Counted from the stretch's first letter, positions 38,944-52,164 are shown. The stretch: 64,000 nucleotides of DNA from Cornus controversa (GCA_026545225.1 CM048845.1:95854533-95918532), one strand, 5' to 3'. Program-made: numbers and translations. The notes: generated by a model from the letters alone, not told the origin.

Positions 38944-40279
38944 GGAAGAGGGAATACAAGCCATCAACATTGAGTAGGTCAGCTATTTCGATAACTAAAA
39001 TTGTTTGTGTTGGAGGAGAAACGGATGTCAAAATCGGTCAAATCACTTAAATTGTTTCCTCTCTACCTCATCTCTTCCAAATTCAACTAAGCAATGCATG
39101 GCAATAGGCACATTCTGGTCCTTAGCTATATATTTGCCACAATTCTAACCTTCAAATTTCCATCAATTTAGTCCAAACAGAGCATGAAGGCACATAATAA
39201 ATGAGAGTGAATGATTTTGTATTTTCAAGTCTGTCCATCCAGACACGATCTTATTTTGGCTTAAACTTTTGAATTAATTAATCAACGGCACGGGGTGGGA
39301 ATATATGTAATTTCCAATCAGCCCATCCAAACAGTGCTTGAGAACAATTCCTTGTATTAGTTGCAGAGAAACAACCCAACAGCTTCCCAATTCTGTATTC
39401 TTCTATGCTATCTATTTTCTGTGATATTTTATATAGCTAACGCGTTTATTGATGAACATGGTGTTTGACTTCAGGGAAACTTCCTTCCAATCTGACCTTT
39501 ACAGGTAACCAAAAGACTAAGTAAACTATTTCTACACACACACACACACGTATATATCCTTTTAGTAGTCATTTTCATTGTGCTTTAAGTTTTTCAGTGT
39601 TGTCAATCTTTTGCTGGACCAATAATTTCAATTATTGGTTTTCCACGTCTGGGCTTCAAACTTCTGGATTGAGACCTCTCCCCGTGCAATGGTGAGGATT
39701 CGGGTCCTAAACTCCTACATGTTTTCCTATTATATATCTTTGTAGCCATCATCATTAGTCACTCCAAATTATTGCCTTATTAGTTGTATCGTTGTGCCAA
39801 AAAATGACTGTCAATTACAATTAAAAAAATATATCATTAATAGCACAAACGGCGTTATCGACGTACTACAATCCCGACGTTAGACAATACAAGAAGCAAC
39901 ACAGTCCCTATGTTTGGGTTGATTAAATTGAAAAGAAAGGATCCAAAGGAGAGAGGAGGAAAGTAATACGAAGGTGGATTTGTGTGCTGAACTATATATA
40001 TGTCGCAATTTGTGTTAACAGATCGTATTCATGTAGAATATGAGAGTATTCTAATCTAAGGGATCAGTGGTCTTCGGTTGGCCTCTTCGGGCTCGGCCCC
40101 AGTATTACTGTTCTTTCAAATATACATATATACACACAATTTGGTCATTAGTCGCCACCATTCTAGAGGCTGTCCTAAAGCTTGCACATTCTGAGTTTTG
40201 CAATATAATTTTCTCTTCATTTTACACGGAATTTAATGCGTCCATTTATACATTTTTTCTTTAAAAAAAAGGATATTTC
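38944..40279. other. Intergenic DNA
   Basis: No gene recognised. A short (CA)n run lies near 39534-39550. Confidence 0.45.
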
Positions 40280-40370
40280 CACCGAAGGCTTCATTGTTTT
40301 TGATTTCATGAGAGTGGGTCTCCATGTAGATCCAAATCTCATGAAACCAAAGGCTGTGAAGCCTTCGGTG
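40280..40370. mobile_element. Very short hairpin MITE
   Basis: Perfect inverted 14-bp ends, CACCGAAGGCTTCA and TGAAGCCTTCGGTG, with inner complementary blocks GATTTCATGAGA and TCTCATGAAA. The 91-bp unit would fold into a long hairpin. No target duplication assigned. Confidence 0.65.
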
Positions 40371-41075
40371 AGAGTGTTCGTTCCACCATTTGGGTGGTTA
40401 TAGCATGGTTTGTTTTCTTTTCTTTCACACCGCAGAAACAGATACATGCACCCAATCACTTCTATTTCAATCATTGACGCACAAAACAACGTGTTAGGAT
40501 CGCGCACACTGTTGATAAGTAAAATAGATAAAAAAAAAATACACACAAATAATATGAGATTTACGTTGTTTGACAAATTGTTTACGTCAACGGGTGAAAA
40601 CGATTTTCTTTACTTCAATACTTTGATTCACAATTTTTCACTCTCTACTCACCTCTCTCTCTACAATTATATCTCTTTTCTCTACTGTTTCTCTTCTTAA
40701 CCTCACCTCTATTTATAGTCTTTAAATTCAATTCCTTATTGGACAAGGATTACAATTACTCCAATACCAAATTTAACAAGAAATTACTAATTCAATTAGA
40801 ACTTTAAAATAAAAACTCAATTATGATAAGAATATGAGCCACAATTCCTAACAAGTTCTACCTTGATTCAAATTCCATCAACGCTCTCCTCCATACCTCC
40901 ACCTTGAACAAAACACATTCTTTCTTTTTGTCGTTCTTCGCCATTCCATTGCATTCATGTATTACGAGTAAACTCCAAGTTCAAATAGCTAAACTTGGAA
41001 TCTACTCTCACATTACCAAATTGAATTCTTCTTACTTCTGGAATAAAGGTTGGTGTTCTTACTAAGAAGCACAGA

Positions 41076-44000
41076 TGTAATACCTCGTAATTTGAGGATA
41101 TCTAAATTGGGTTTTTATTTATTTGATGGAGTTTTTAATTATTTAAATGTTTTAATTAATTTTGTCAATGCCTATTTTTTTATATGTTTAATGTGGATGT
41201 TTGAATTGTTGCTAAGTGTTGATTGTGTTTAATTGTGTGTTAAATATTTGTTTTAAATATAGTTTTTTTTTCTGTTAAGTAAAAATATGTTGATTTGAGC
41301 TGCATTTTCTTTATTCTTGTTTTATTATTATTATTATTAGGTTGGGTTAGGCTGCTGGGCTGGGCTATATATATAGTTGGGCTAAATATTTTATATTTAT
41401 TAGTTTAATTATTTAAGAATATTAAATAAGAGAAAAGGAATTAGGGTTCAGTAGTTTCTACGTACAGAGGATTCCTACGCACAGATAGGGAGAAAACGGT
41501 AGACGCCAGAAAAAGAGAAAAAAAGTGATTTTTGCTCAACATCACAAGGCAAGTTCGAACTCTTCTCTTCCCCTTTGAATCTGTATACATATATATTTTT
41601 GTACATACATGTTGCTGGAATATATGTATAATATATATATTAATTGTATAGACATGTTGCTAGAAATTGGTATGCAATTAATTATGAAACTAAATCATTT
41701 TGCATGCTAAGAATATTTCTGTGAATTAAACATGAAGATTTTAGAGTTTTGGTACTGTTTTAGGGTATTTTTGCATATGTATATACATATATATATGACT
41801 GTATAGGCGAGTATATATATATATATTAACATGAAATTGGGTTTACTGTATTCATCATTTTTGAACGTTTTTGTTCCGATTAAAAGGTAGATCTTACTTC
41901 GTAAAACAATCCTTGAAAGTTTGGTTATGAACCGTTGGGTAGATTGACGGAAAATTGAGTTTAAAATTTTATATTTTCAAAACTTGAAATTGGGCGTTTT
42001 TGATTTAGCCCGCGAGAGGGGATGATTTTGGTACCAATACGTAGCTTAGATCGATACGAGTTTAATGATATATTCATATGTGCAATTCGGTGCTCGGAAG
42101 TGATCGGAAAGTGATCAGGAAGTTCGGCCTCCATTGTTGCCCGCTGAAGCTTCAGGTGGGGAAGAAGAAAGAAAGAAAAAAAGAAAAAGAAAAAGAAAAA
42201 GAAAAAGAAAAGGTGGCCATGCGTCCGCCGGCGTGTGGCGGCGCGTGCCGCTGGCGCCGGTAGTTGGAAAAGTATTTTTGGGGCCCACTCTCGGGGGCCC
42301 ACCTCTGGGTCCGATATGGGCCCATTCTGAATTATTTTATTATTTGTTTTAAAATTTTGAAATTTTTGAAAAAACTTGAAATTTTTATATGTTTATGCCA
42401 ACTTTCTGGAAGCTTAAGGAGCTTGGGGTTTAAATTTCATGTCGAAATAATTTACCATTGTCTTTAAATTAAGTTTTAAAGTGTCTAAAAATTGAATTTT
42501 TTATCTTCTTTAATTTTAGAAAATACTTATAAAGTTTCAAAAATTCCCAAATATTTACCGAAACTTTCTGGAGGCTAAATACACTTGAGTTTAAATTTTC
42601 AACTCAAAATGATCTTCCCTTGTTGTTCAATTGATTTTTAAAGTGTCTAAAAGTTAGGTTTTTCACTTTCTGTAATTTTAGAAAATGCTTTTGTAATTCC
42701 AAAAATTTCCAAATTTTTGTGATAACTTTTTGGAGGTTAAATAAACTTGGGTTTAAATTTTCATCTTGAAAGGAGCTTCCCTTAGTGTTCAATGAATTTT
42801 TAAAGTGTCTAAAAGTTGGGTTTTCACCTTCTTTTATTTGTTGAAAATATTTTGTAAAATTTTAGAAAATTTCAGAATGATTTAATAGGGTTATTAGAAG
42901 TAGAATAGGCCCAGAAACTTAGATAAGAGTTTGGTGTAGACTCTCTCATAGATTGAGTGCATTGGGGGTTGGATTGGGTGTTTACTTCTAAAGTTATTAA
43001 ATTGTGTTGTTTGAGTTATTTGAATGTATTTTTCTTTAAGGATATAAATGCCCATTAAATACTTGATTATAGTTTACTTGTGCACGATTTGTCATATGGT
43101 GATAATTTCATGTCAGATAATTTGAATTGCTTTGTTTGTGCAAATTAAAATCATAATGCACTTTGTTTATTTTATGTTTCATATTGGGAATGTATCTATG
43201 CATTTTATTTTGGCATGTAAGGATTGTCCGGCGTGTCAGGATCGCCCATACCTAATAAGGTATCTATGCATTTTATTTTGGCATGTAAGGATTGTCCGGC
43301 GTGTCAGGATCGCCCATACCTAATAAGGTATCTATGCATTTTATTTTGGCATGTAAGGATTGTCCGGCGTGTCAGGATCGCCCATACCTAATAAGGTATT
43401 TATGCATTTTATTTTGGCATGTTGGGATTGCCAAGGCGTGTCAGGATCGCCTAATACCTAATAAGGTATCTATGCATCATATTTGGTATGTTGGGATTAC
43501 CAAGGCGTGTCAGGATCGCCAAACACCTAATATGGTATCTTTATATTTTATGCGGAGCATGTCAGGATTGCCTAATGTCTAATAAGAACGTTTCTCGTTA
43601 TATATTCGAGCATGTTACGATTGTTTTTTTTGTGTAAACTTAAAATTAGTCTGCACTTACATTAAGATAACTGATGTGTTAGTGTAGGATGTGGGGTGGC
43701 TTTATTCTTGGGTCACAGGGTTAATTGAGGATATATATTTATGAGTTGGTGAGTTATCTTTAATTGTATATAAACATAAATTTCTTGTCTTGGGAAAGGA
43801 TTATTAGTGGAGGCAGGATAGGTTTGCCTAATACCTTGTAAGACATTTGTAGAATATATAGAAGAAGGCATGTTAGGATTGTCTATGGTTTGAACTTAAA
43901 AATTTGTTTTATCTGTATTGTGATAATGGATGGGTTAGTTCAGAACATAGTTCTAGTTACTTTTAAGATAGGAGATTTAATGACTAAACGGTATAATTAT

Positions 44001-44467
44001 ATCTATATGTCTTTACTGTCCTCATATAGAGGGTATGTTTACCGGTTCTCTGATTGGGTTGTAGTAGAGAGAATTTGCTCGTGGGTTTAACCCACTTTGT
44101 TGATATTTCAGGTCCCAGACAGTTTCTACCTGGAGATTTGCGTGTGGAGTTCGTAGAGTTTGACCATCATCCATTCCTTACCATACTTTAGTGTAGGAAC
44201 TTAAATCTGTTCATAAAGTTTTACTTTTATGTTTTTGTTTGGTTAAGGGGTCCGTGGGTTACCGGACTTCCAAGTTGTATCAATTAGAATAATATAATAT
44301 TATTTAACATGATTATTTATCTCAGTTAGACTTTCCTTTCAGCATTTATAATTCTTTTTCTTTTGTTATTGTATTCCATGCTTGTTTGCTATCAGTTGTT
44401 AGTATCCCTTAGGTTTTGTGTATGAGACTGGCCATCTCATGCGCGAAATTTTCTGGGGGGTATTTCA
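41076..44467 (+). mobile_element. Large solo LTR (3392 bp), family C
   Basis: Starts TGTAATACCTCG and ends GGGGGTATTTCA, with a perfect 5-bp duplication ACAGA at 41071-41075 and 44468-44472. No primer-binding site, gag or pol is present, so it is a solo LTR. It contains a (GAAAAA)n run (about 42165-42212), a GC-rich patch (42216-42262), and a 68-bp tandem array (43193-43590). The TGTAATACC-type start resembles large LTRs of plant Ty3/gypsy chromoviruses; the family assignment is inferred. Confidence 0.85.
43193..43590 (+). repeat. 68-bp tandem array inside the solo LTR
   Basis: Units start at 43193, 43261 and 43329 (near-identical) and at 43397, 43467 and 43536 (increasingly diverged). Each contains GGCGTGTCAGGATCGCC and CCTAATAAGGTAT. 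Shorter echoes (GCATGTTAGGATTG) continue to about 43890. Confidence 0.95.
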
Positions 44468-44472
44468 ACAGA

Positions 44473-45040
44473 TACTTCTATAATAGCAGCGTATTCGTAT
44501 TGTATTCGTATCCGATACCGATACTCCTTGGATACTTCTGGATACGTATCCGATACTTCCTAAACGTGTCCATAATCTTAAAATATATATATTTATTTCT
44601 AACAAGTATCCGATACTTCTTATATACTTCGACCACGTATCCAATACTTCTCGAATACTTCAAATCACATTTTTAACAAGTTTTGAACATGAAAATGTAA
44701 TTTTTTTAACAATAATACCATATTATAATTGTTAAGAAAAGTTAATTCATTTAAAAAAAAAGTGTTGAGATAAATATCATGATTTAGTACAAAATTCATC
44801 CATACTAATTATAGAATGACTCTTAACTCTTATTTTGTTTGTTAATGATAATATTTTATAAATAAATGTTAATAACTTATTTTTTGCATTTATGAAAATA
44901 TAATTTATTATTTTTATATTGTCGTATCATGCCTGTACAAGTATCTTTTTTTTTTGAGATTTGCCGTATCGTCGTACTCGTATCGTGTCGTACCCGTGTC
45001 TTGTATCCGTATCCATGCTTCCTAGTGTTCTTGTAATAGC
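44473..45040 (-). repeat. Dispersed GTATCCGATAC-rich repeat, copy 2
   Basis: Dense TATCCGATACTTC and GTATCG motifs at both ends flank an AT-rich core that matches 22745-23190 in inverse orientation. It lies directly beside the target duplication of the solo LTR within the copia element. No ORF; the class is unknown to me. Confidence 0.7.
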
Positions 45041-45103
45041 CAAGACTTCTTCCTTCTCTTGCCGCTCTTGATTGGACACTCGACTAGATCTTAAAATAGG
45101 CTT

Positions 45104-46208
45104 TTATTCTGTTTTTGCAATAATCTTCATTAATCTATTCTTCACTTCACACCAACAACCCTTGGAATCCAATGCTCCAACAAAAATCACATTCCTTCTG
45201 ATACTTGGAATATGACATACATTCGTTAGGATTTTTACCAAACCATTAGTTGTCTTGATTTTGACTGTTCTAATTTTCATAACATCACAAGAAACATTAT
45301 TCACCATAAATACCTTACCACCTACAGGTTTGTAAGTAGCAAAACACTCTTTATGAGGATACACATAAAAGGAACAAGCGGAATCAAGTATCCACTCCTT
45401 AGCCATTCCATTGTTATCAATAATTGATAATGCTTCATCGTCATCACTTTCTTCTTTCGTAGCCTCATACACAACAATAACAATAGATGCACTCTCCTTC
45501 TTTTCCGGACAATACCACTGAAGATGCCCATTTCTTCCACACTTATGACATATTTTCTCTGACAATGACACAAAACTTCTTAAAGCTTCAAACCTTTTCT
45601 TCTCTTGAGCAATAAGAACTTGATCCTAATCATTGTGACTCTCTTCATCATTTAATTTTTCATTAGAGAACAAAGCACTCTTACCTTGCTTTACCGAGAT
45701 GATGTCTTTTCTATAAAGCAAAGTATTGAATAAATGTTTATAGGTAGAACGTACCAATGTTAACAAAATAATTACTTTATTCTCATCACTCAACTTGATA
45801 TCAACAGTAGATAAATCACAAATAATCTTATAGAACTCACCAAGATGTTCTTGCAAGCTTACCACTTCTTTTCTCCCAAAAAAATGCAACTCTTGCTTCA
45901 AGACTAATCGGTTGGTGAGATTCTTTCCTATATATAGACTCTCCAATTTTTTCCACATATCCACTACTTAAGCTTCTTCTTTCACATCATACACAATATC
46001 ATTTGCCAAGGTCAATCGAATAGCACTCATTGCCTTCAAGTTGATCTTTCCCCACTGTTTATCTTCCATCTTTTCCAGTTTCACCCAAAGCCTCTTCGAG
46101 ACCATGTTGAATCAGTAAATCCCACATTTGAATTTGCCAAAGACTGAAGTTCCTTATTTTATCAAACTTTGTGACCACGTACTTTCCATCTATAATAGTT
46201 GTTGCCAT
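45104..46208 (-). pseudogene. Copia gag-protease remnant
   Basis: The gag start (ATG at 46208-46206) reads MATTIIDGKYVVTKFDK. A middle part (45964-45626) reads MDMWKKLESLYIGKNLTNRL, typical of the copia gag UBN2-type region. The zinc knuckle CHKCGRNGHLQWYC and protease motif WILDSACSFYV follow at about 45550-45360. Frame breaks separate the parts. The frame stops at 45104, next to the inserted repeats. Confidence 0.85.
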
Positions 46209-46583
46209 GTGGCAAATAAAACATATAAAAAAAAACACACAAATAACACGACTCGAAGACCAAATCTAACAAGAAATTACTAATTCAATTAAAATTCTAA
46301 AATAGAAACCCAATTATAATAAGTATATAAGCCACAATTCCTAACACAATGCACCACTTAACGCATTGTCTACACAGACACAAATAAAAACATAGAAAAA
46401 TTTTCTCCAGTGCAATTAAAACCACATGAATTTGAAATATTTTTATGCAAATCAGTATCAATTGCTTCGTTAATTTAATTTTAATGGATGAAATAATATT
46501 TTTATAGAAATGGTGAAAACTAATGTATTAATTGGTTAAACCTTTGAAAGATTTATGAATGAAGTTTGTAGATGATTACTACG

Positions 46584-47487
46584 TGTTGAATAATTCTCGA
46601 CATATACAATGATTAATACACATAAAAATCACAACAATAATTTGTATTTGGATGAAGAAATCAGAAATTGAAAATCAGAGGAAGAAAAGTGAACAGGAGC
46701 AGCAAGTTTCTTCACGTTTTCATTTCATTACTTTGAGAATACAAATAGGGCGGAATACATATCAAACGCATGTGAAGGAAACCTAAGAAACGTGTACACA
46801 TATCATCCATACAAAAGATAACCAAGCATACATATATTTAACTATGGTTAAGAGATACTAACTTGGACATTATAGCAGTAATTAAAGCACATTAACCTCA
46901 ACATTCTACCCCTTAATGTGCTGCTCTTGAATTCCTAGCTGCTCTCTAAACTTCAAAAAAATTTCTTTTGGAAGAACCTTTGCTAAAATATCAGTAACTT
47001 GATCCTCTAACCTGCAAAATGTTAGATACACTTCACCTTCTTCAATGGCTTCTCGAATGAAATGATGTTTAGGAGCAATGTGTCGAGTACGACTGTGATA
47101 AACTGGATTTTTTGCCATAGCAATAGCTGATTTATTGTCACAACAAATTTATGTATTTTCTTCTTGCTTCTCTTGAACATCTTCTAAAATTATTCTCAAC
47201 CAAATTGCTTGTGAAGTTGCCATGGATGCTAAAACATATTCATCTTATGTAGAGGATTGAGCCACTGACTTTGCTTCTTTGATGCCCAAGCAAGTGCACT
47301 TGAACCAAGAGAAAATACAGATCCGGATGTACTTTTCATGTCTTCAACACAACCGCCCTAATCACTATCATAATAGTCCTTTAATTTCACATTCGATCCT
47401 CTACAATACTTGATCCAACGTTAGTAGTACCTTGAATATACCTCAACACTCTTTTTGCTGCACCAAAATGAATTTGACTAAGACTAG
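46584..47487 (-). mobile_element. 3' end of a second copia element
   Basis: On the minus strand, an RT/RNase H remnant (47487-46906) is followed by a polypurine tract TTAAGGGGTAGAA and an LTR at 46903-46584 beginning TGTTGAGG. The 5' part is cut off at 47488 by a gypsy LTR. Positions 46352-46583 hold nothing I recognise. Confidence 0.75.
46906..47470 (-). pseudogene. Copia RT/RNase H C-terminal remnant
   Basis: Reads HFGAAKRVLRYIQGTTN near 47470, then after several stops and frameshifts HFIREAIEEGEVYLTFCRLE and DILAKVLPKEIFLKFREQLG (47118-46906). These are standard copia RNase H and tail motifs. Confidence 0.85.
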
Positions 47488-47970
47488 TGTAGAGAAAAAA
47501 TCCCTTAGCAATTCACAATGGGCTATATGGGCTTGATGAAAAGCGAATGGGTTGGTCCCAAAAGAGATTAAGCCCAAATTCATAAGAAAAGTAAACCAAG
47601 ACCCAAGGAACAACTTGAGTGGAAAGAATGGGTCATGCTGCCTAGAAAGGACTAAATGACCCAACTCAACAAGTAATCCAAGTTTTATTAGGAATTCATG
47701 TACTTGGGGGAAAATGAAGCTTTAAATAAATAAACTTGAGTCCTAAAAGGAATCAGGTTTCAAATTGTATAAATAAAGGGAAAGAATGATGAAAAGAGGA
47801 GGTAAAATAAAATACTTCTCAATTTATTGAGTGTGGGCAACAGATTGGTTAGGTAAAATTAGCCAAGAAATTTTTTGCACCAACACTTTGGCATTGTCTG
47901 TGGGAAGCATTTTATCATTTTTCCTTCAAAGCTTGAGAAATCTATAGTCATGGTGGATACGCAAAGAAAC
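47488..47970 (+). mobile_element. Gypsy-type 5' LTR and leader, truncated
   Basis: The LTR at 47488-47885 starts TGTAGAGAAAAAATCCC and ends GCACCAACA. TTTGGCATTGTCTGTGGGAA follows, close to the TTTGGCGCCGTCTGTGGG leader found in plant Ty3/gypsy elements. An ATG at 47950 (MVDTQRN) is cut after about seven codons by another LTR at 47971. Confidence 0.65.
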
Positions 47971-50900
47971 TGTAAGAATCGTGACCATTTTTGGCCGGTT
48001 TTCTTTTTATTTTCATTTAAATGTATATAAATGATTATATATGTGTTTTAAATGTAAAATAAATGTTTAGAGAACTTATTTGAGGTTTGAAGAAGTTTTC
48101 AGAGCGTTTGACAAATGTTGACTTTTTTGGGTCCGGTTGACCCGAGCGCGAGCCCTTTGGGCTCAGAAAATTCAGAAGTGTCAGAATGACTCCAAATTTG
48201 GAGGGTAGTTTAAATAAAATATTTTACGTGCTATAAAATTAATTTCATGTCAATCAGAGTTACAAAAATTAAAAACTGAGCCCGAAAAGGTTTAGTGAAA
48301 AAGTAATGACATTTTTATAAATAAGTGTAGGTTAAATTCTATAAATAGCAAGAGAGAATTCCCAACCCTCATTTCTCATTATCCTTAGTTGAATGGAGCA
48401 ATATACATATATCTATATATAACAACATCTTCTTCTTCCATTCTCTATTGATTTTGAAGTGTTTAGGTCCATAATTGGAGTTCACCGAATAAGGTAGAAA
48501 CGGTCTATGCACTAAATGTGTAACACCCCGATTTTCAAACTTCCGGGAGACCGGAGGTTAACCCGTCCATTAGTCCTAATGGACCCTTTTTACTTTCTAT
48601 AAGGTATTATGCTTTGATACTATTCTGTCACGCCCCAAAATTCGGACCATCGGAACTTCTCCGGACCGACCTGAATCCCGACTGTGAACCCGTTCATTTA
48701 CCCCTAATGAACCATTAATTACCATAGAAACTTAATCATGTTCATGCACTTATATATATATATATATATAAAACTCAGTATCAACCAATCCCAGTGGGCC
48801 TCCACCATACACGCTTTGAATGATTTCCTCACACAAACACGGGTATGTAACTCCTTGTACGTCCATCATCATAGTATAAAAATGAAACCATTGAAAAGAG
48901 GGTTTCAAAATACTTAATTTAAAAAAAAGAATAACTTAATTTGGGTTTGAAACGAAGAAGTTATGACCCGTCAAAGTTAAAAGAAAAACTTACTGTAAGT
49001 GGGACGGGTCCCCAAAAAGTAGGACTGGTGGGACTTTCTGCAGGTCTAAAATACCGAGAGAAGTTGGACTGGTGCCCAAAAATTAGGATCGGTGGGACTT
49101 CCCTGATACTTGATTTTTTTGTGAAAAACTTTGCAACCTAAAATCCCACTTCACCAAGCCTCAATCCACACACACATGAACTTTAAGGCACAAAATCCAA
49201 GCCAAATCTAATATTTCAAGTTTTCCAAAACCTAACTAAGATCATCCATCGCATTAAAAAATTAAAATCAATTATGCAATCTTATAATCATCCACAAATA
49301 CAATCTCATCATCCAAATCATGCTTTAAGCATAATTACTCAAAAACACAATTAAAGTCCATCCTTTCAAACTACATATCCTTTTCATTCATTCCCAACTT
49401 TTATACTTGAGAAAAGTCCAAACATAAAGTTATAATATGAGAGGAAACCATAACTTTACAATTCATAATTGAATTTAGTTTAAGAAATAGCCACAATACA
49501 TCAAGATTCCAAGTTTATAGTCATTACAAGTATTTCATGTATGAAGTCCAAAAATGCAAAAAAAATCCAACCATGACTACAATTACATAGACAACGTGCC
49601 ACAAGCCGGCACGGATAGCCAAATATACAACATCTCCAAAATATATCAAAAATGCCACCAAAGTCCCGCTTAAACATTCAAGTCCCATCCGTCATCGGTG
49701 CCTTATCTGTAAAAGAGTTTAGAATAAAGGGGTGAGTACCACTGCGGCTCAGTAGAGATACCCCAACCCTCCTAAGTGCCAACTCGACACTGACCAACAT
49801 GGAATGTATGCAAATACACTACATGTCATGTCAATGATCATACAACCAAATTAACGGATGCAATTAAAAGGATTACATATTTCATGAATCATGTTTAACA
49901 TGCTCAACATAAAAGCATTAAGAAAGTAAATTGTAGAGACCGTGACCAATTTTGGCCGATTTTGCATTTTTCGCGTTATAATTGCCATAAATGCATTTTG
50001 AGTGGTGTTTAACATGTTTTGAGTGTGGAAAACATGTTTGGAAAGTATTTTTAAGGTTTTGAAAAGTTTTCTGGAGATTTGGAGAAGTTTGACTTTTTGG
50101 TCAAACCGGGGCCCAGGATGCGACTTAAGTGGGCCCGGGAATCCGAAAAATTCTCAAAAATATTTATTTTTGATAATGGCTGAGATGAAATATTTAGAGA
50201 GTAGAGGAAGTGATTTCGATACCGTAGGAGTTTTCGGAATCGAAAAAGGAGTCCGGGAAGGTACGTTAAGTGGCCGGGGGGCATTTTAGTCTTTTTGCAA
50301 GCCCTAGATATTTTAAATATCAGTGGAAGGACATTTCAGCAGATCTCACGCCTCTTTCTCTCTCTAAAGTTCTCCATCTTCAGAACTCTCCCTTCTCTCT
50401 ACATTTCGGACCCGTTCGGCTTGGATTCAAGACTCGCCGAAGGAGGGAGATACGTAGGGGACGGCTAGGGCTTCTATTTGAACGAACAAAGTGGTGATTC
50501 GGCAAGGTAGACTCCGCTGGAAAATTGGTGAAGTGCTTGGAAGGCCTTCATTTTTGAGGTAGGGGTTCTTCTTCTCTTCTAATTATCGATTCTAGGGTTT
50601 CAGGTGAAGAAGAGAGGTGTAGGTTGTGTTTCACATGCTTTAGGATGGTGAGAGGTATAGAAAGTTATGTTTTCTTCTTCTCTAGAGTCCTATCTTTTCA
50701 CAATTGTGTATATTGTGTTGGTGGTAGCATGTGGGTTTGAAGTATGTGAGTGTAAGAAATTGATACATAGGCATTATATGCTCAATTTGATGTATATGTG
50801 GAAAAATGTGTCCCAAGTGTCATATATGTGATTATATGTGAGAATGTGGTAGTTGAATGCATGTTAGTTCTATGTGCTAAAATTATGCATTGAATGTAGC

Positions 50901-51109
50901 ATGAGTAAAATATGCTAATTTTGAAGTTGTATGCATATGAGATGATATATGCATGTGTTATACATATATGTGCTATATGTGGTGTATGGTGATGGAAAGT
51001 ATGCTTGTTACTTCTTTTTAGTATCAATGAGCATGAGTTGAGCATGAAAATAAAATGTCATGTGTTTATGCATTCATATTGCATATGTGGGAAGTTGCGG
51101 GAAAAATGA

Positions 51110-51470
51110 CGCAAAAGAGGTACACGGGGCTTCGGAGTAGTCCAACCGTGTTGTGAAATGTGGTAAAATTATCCACTATGTATGGCCCTCGGAGTGGACC
51201 CGCCATACCAAGGCTTAATGCCTAGGTTCGGAGTATGTCCAATATTAATGACCCCTCGGAGTTGTCCCGGTCATAGGATGGTTATCGGAGAATGTCCATG
51301 ACTTGTGAGCCTCGGAGTTGCCCCCTCACTCTATGGCAATCCCATATATTGCTATGGTAGAATGACCTTTCGGAGTTGTCCCGGTCATTGGATGTTATCG
51401 GAGTTGTCCAAGGTTACATGATCCTCGGAGCGGGCCAATCATGTAGGGTATCGGATGAGGACCGAGAGAG
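51110..51470 (+). repeat. Irregular CGGAGT array in LTR A
   Basis: About ten copies of TCGGAGT followed shortly by GTCC (for example CCTCGGAGTTGTCCCGGTCAT) at uneven spacing of 20-45 bp. It is GC-richer than the rest of the LTR. Confidence 0.8.
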
Positions 51471-52164
51471 AGAGCATTTACTTTCCTTAATGCTTTTATG
51501 TTGAACATGTTATACATGATTCGTGAAATATGCAATCCTCTTTAATTGCATTTGTTGATGTGTTTGTGAGATTTTGGACGTGGCATGTAGTGTATTCATA
51601 TGCATTCCATGTAGGTCGTGTCGGGTTGGCACTTAGAAGGGTTGGGGAACCTTTACTGAGCCGCAGTGGTGCTCACCCCTTTATTATAAAATCTTTTACA
51701 GATAAAGCGCCGATGACGGATGGGACATGAGTGTCCAAGTGGAGCTCTAGTGCTGTTTATGCTATCTTTTGGATGTTGAGCATTTTGTGGCTATCCATGC
51801 CGGCTTGTGGCATGTGACTTATGTTTTTGAGTTGTGGTTGTACTTTGGACACATGTACTTTTGATGTATGTATTGGATTATAAACTTGTTGGGTGTGAAA
51901 AGACAACGGTTTAATTTATGTAATGCCCATGGCGGCACTTGATTCATTTGATGATGTTTCCTTTATGAATGAATGGTGTTTGTGAAAGAAAATGATTCAT
52001 TTTGGTGTATGGATTCAATTATGGATGTGATCTTGAGAGTAAAATTGATGTTGGAACCTTTCATTTATGTTATTAATCTTGTTTGAGGGGTTCTAGGATG
52101 ATAGGATGTTGATTGGGCTTCAAATGAATCATGTATAGGGTTGTTGGAGGTCCCGGGTAGTGCA

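Larger units (their letters stand above)
40492..46346 (-). mobile_element. Ty1/copia element, antisense, split by a solo LTR
   Basis: The left LTR (40492-40853) begins TGTTAGGA and ends TCCTAACA. The right LTR (about 46208-46346) shares AACAAGAAATTACTAATTCA through CCTAACA but has an internal deletion. Flanks CAACG (40487-40491) and CAATG (46347-46351) agree at 4 of 5 positions, so both ends belong to one insertion. Internal coding lies at 45104-46208. A 3.4-kb solo LTR (41076-44467) and a dispersed repeat (44473-45040) sit inside. Reverse transcriptase is missing. Confidence 0.8.

Noticed and set aside
42078-42352. Lys/Glu- and Arg-rich ORFs over the GC-rich patch
   Set aside because: Produced by the (GAAAAA)n run and GC patch within the solo LTR.
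43132-43582. Cysteine-rich ORFs with repeated DCPACQDRPY units
   Set aside because: Created by translating the 68-bp tandem array of a solo LTR; not a protein-coding gene.
43193-43590. CRISPR-like array
   Set aside because: The repeats are contiguous without unique spacers, and the DNA is a plant LTR.
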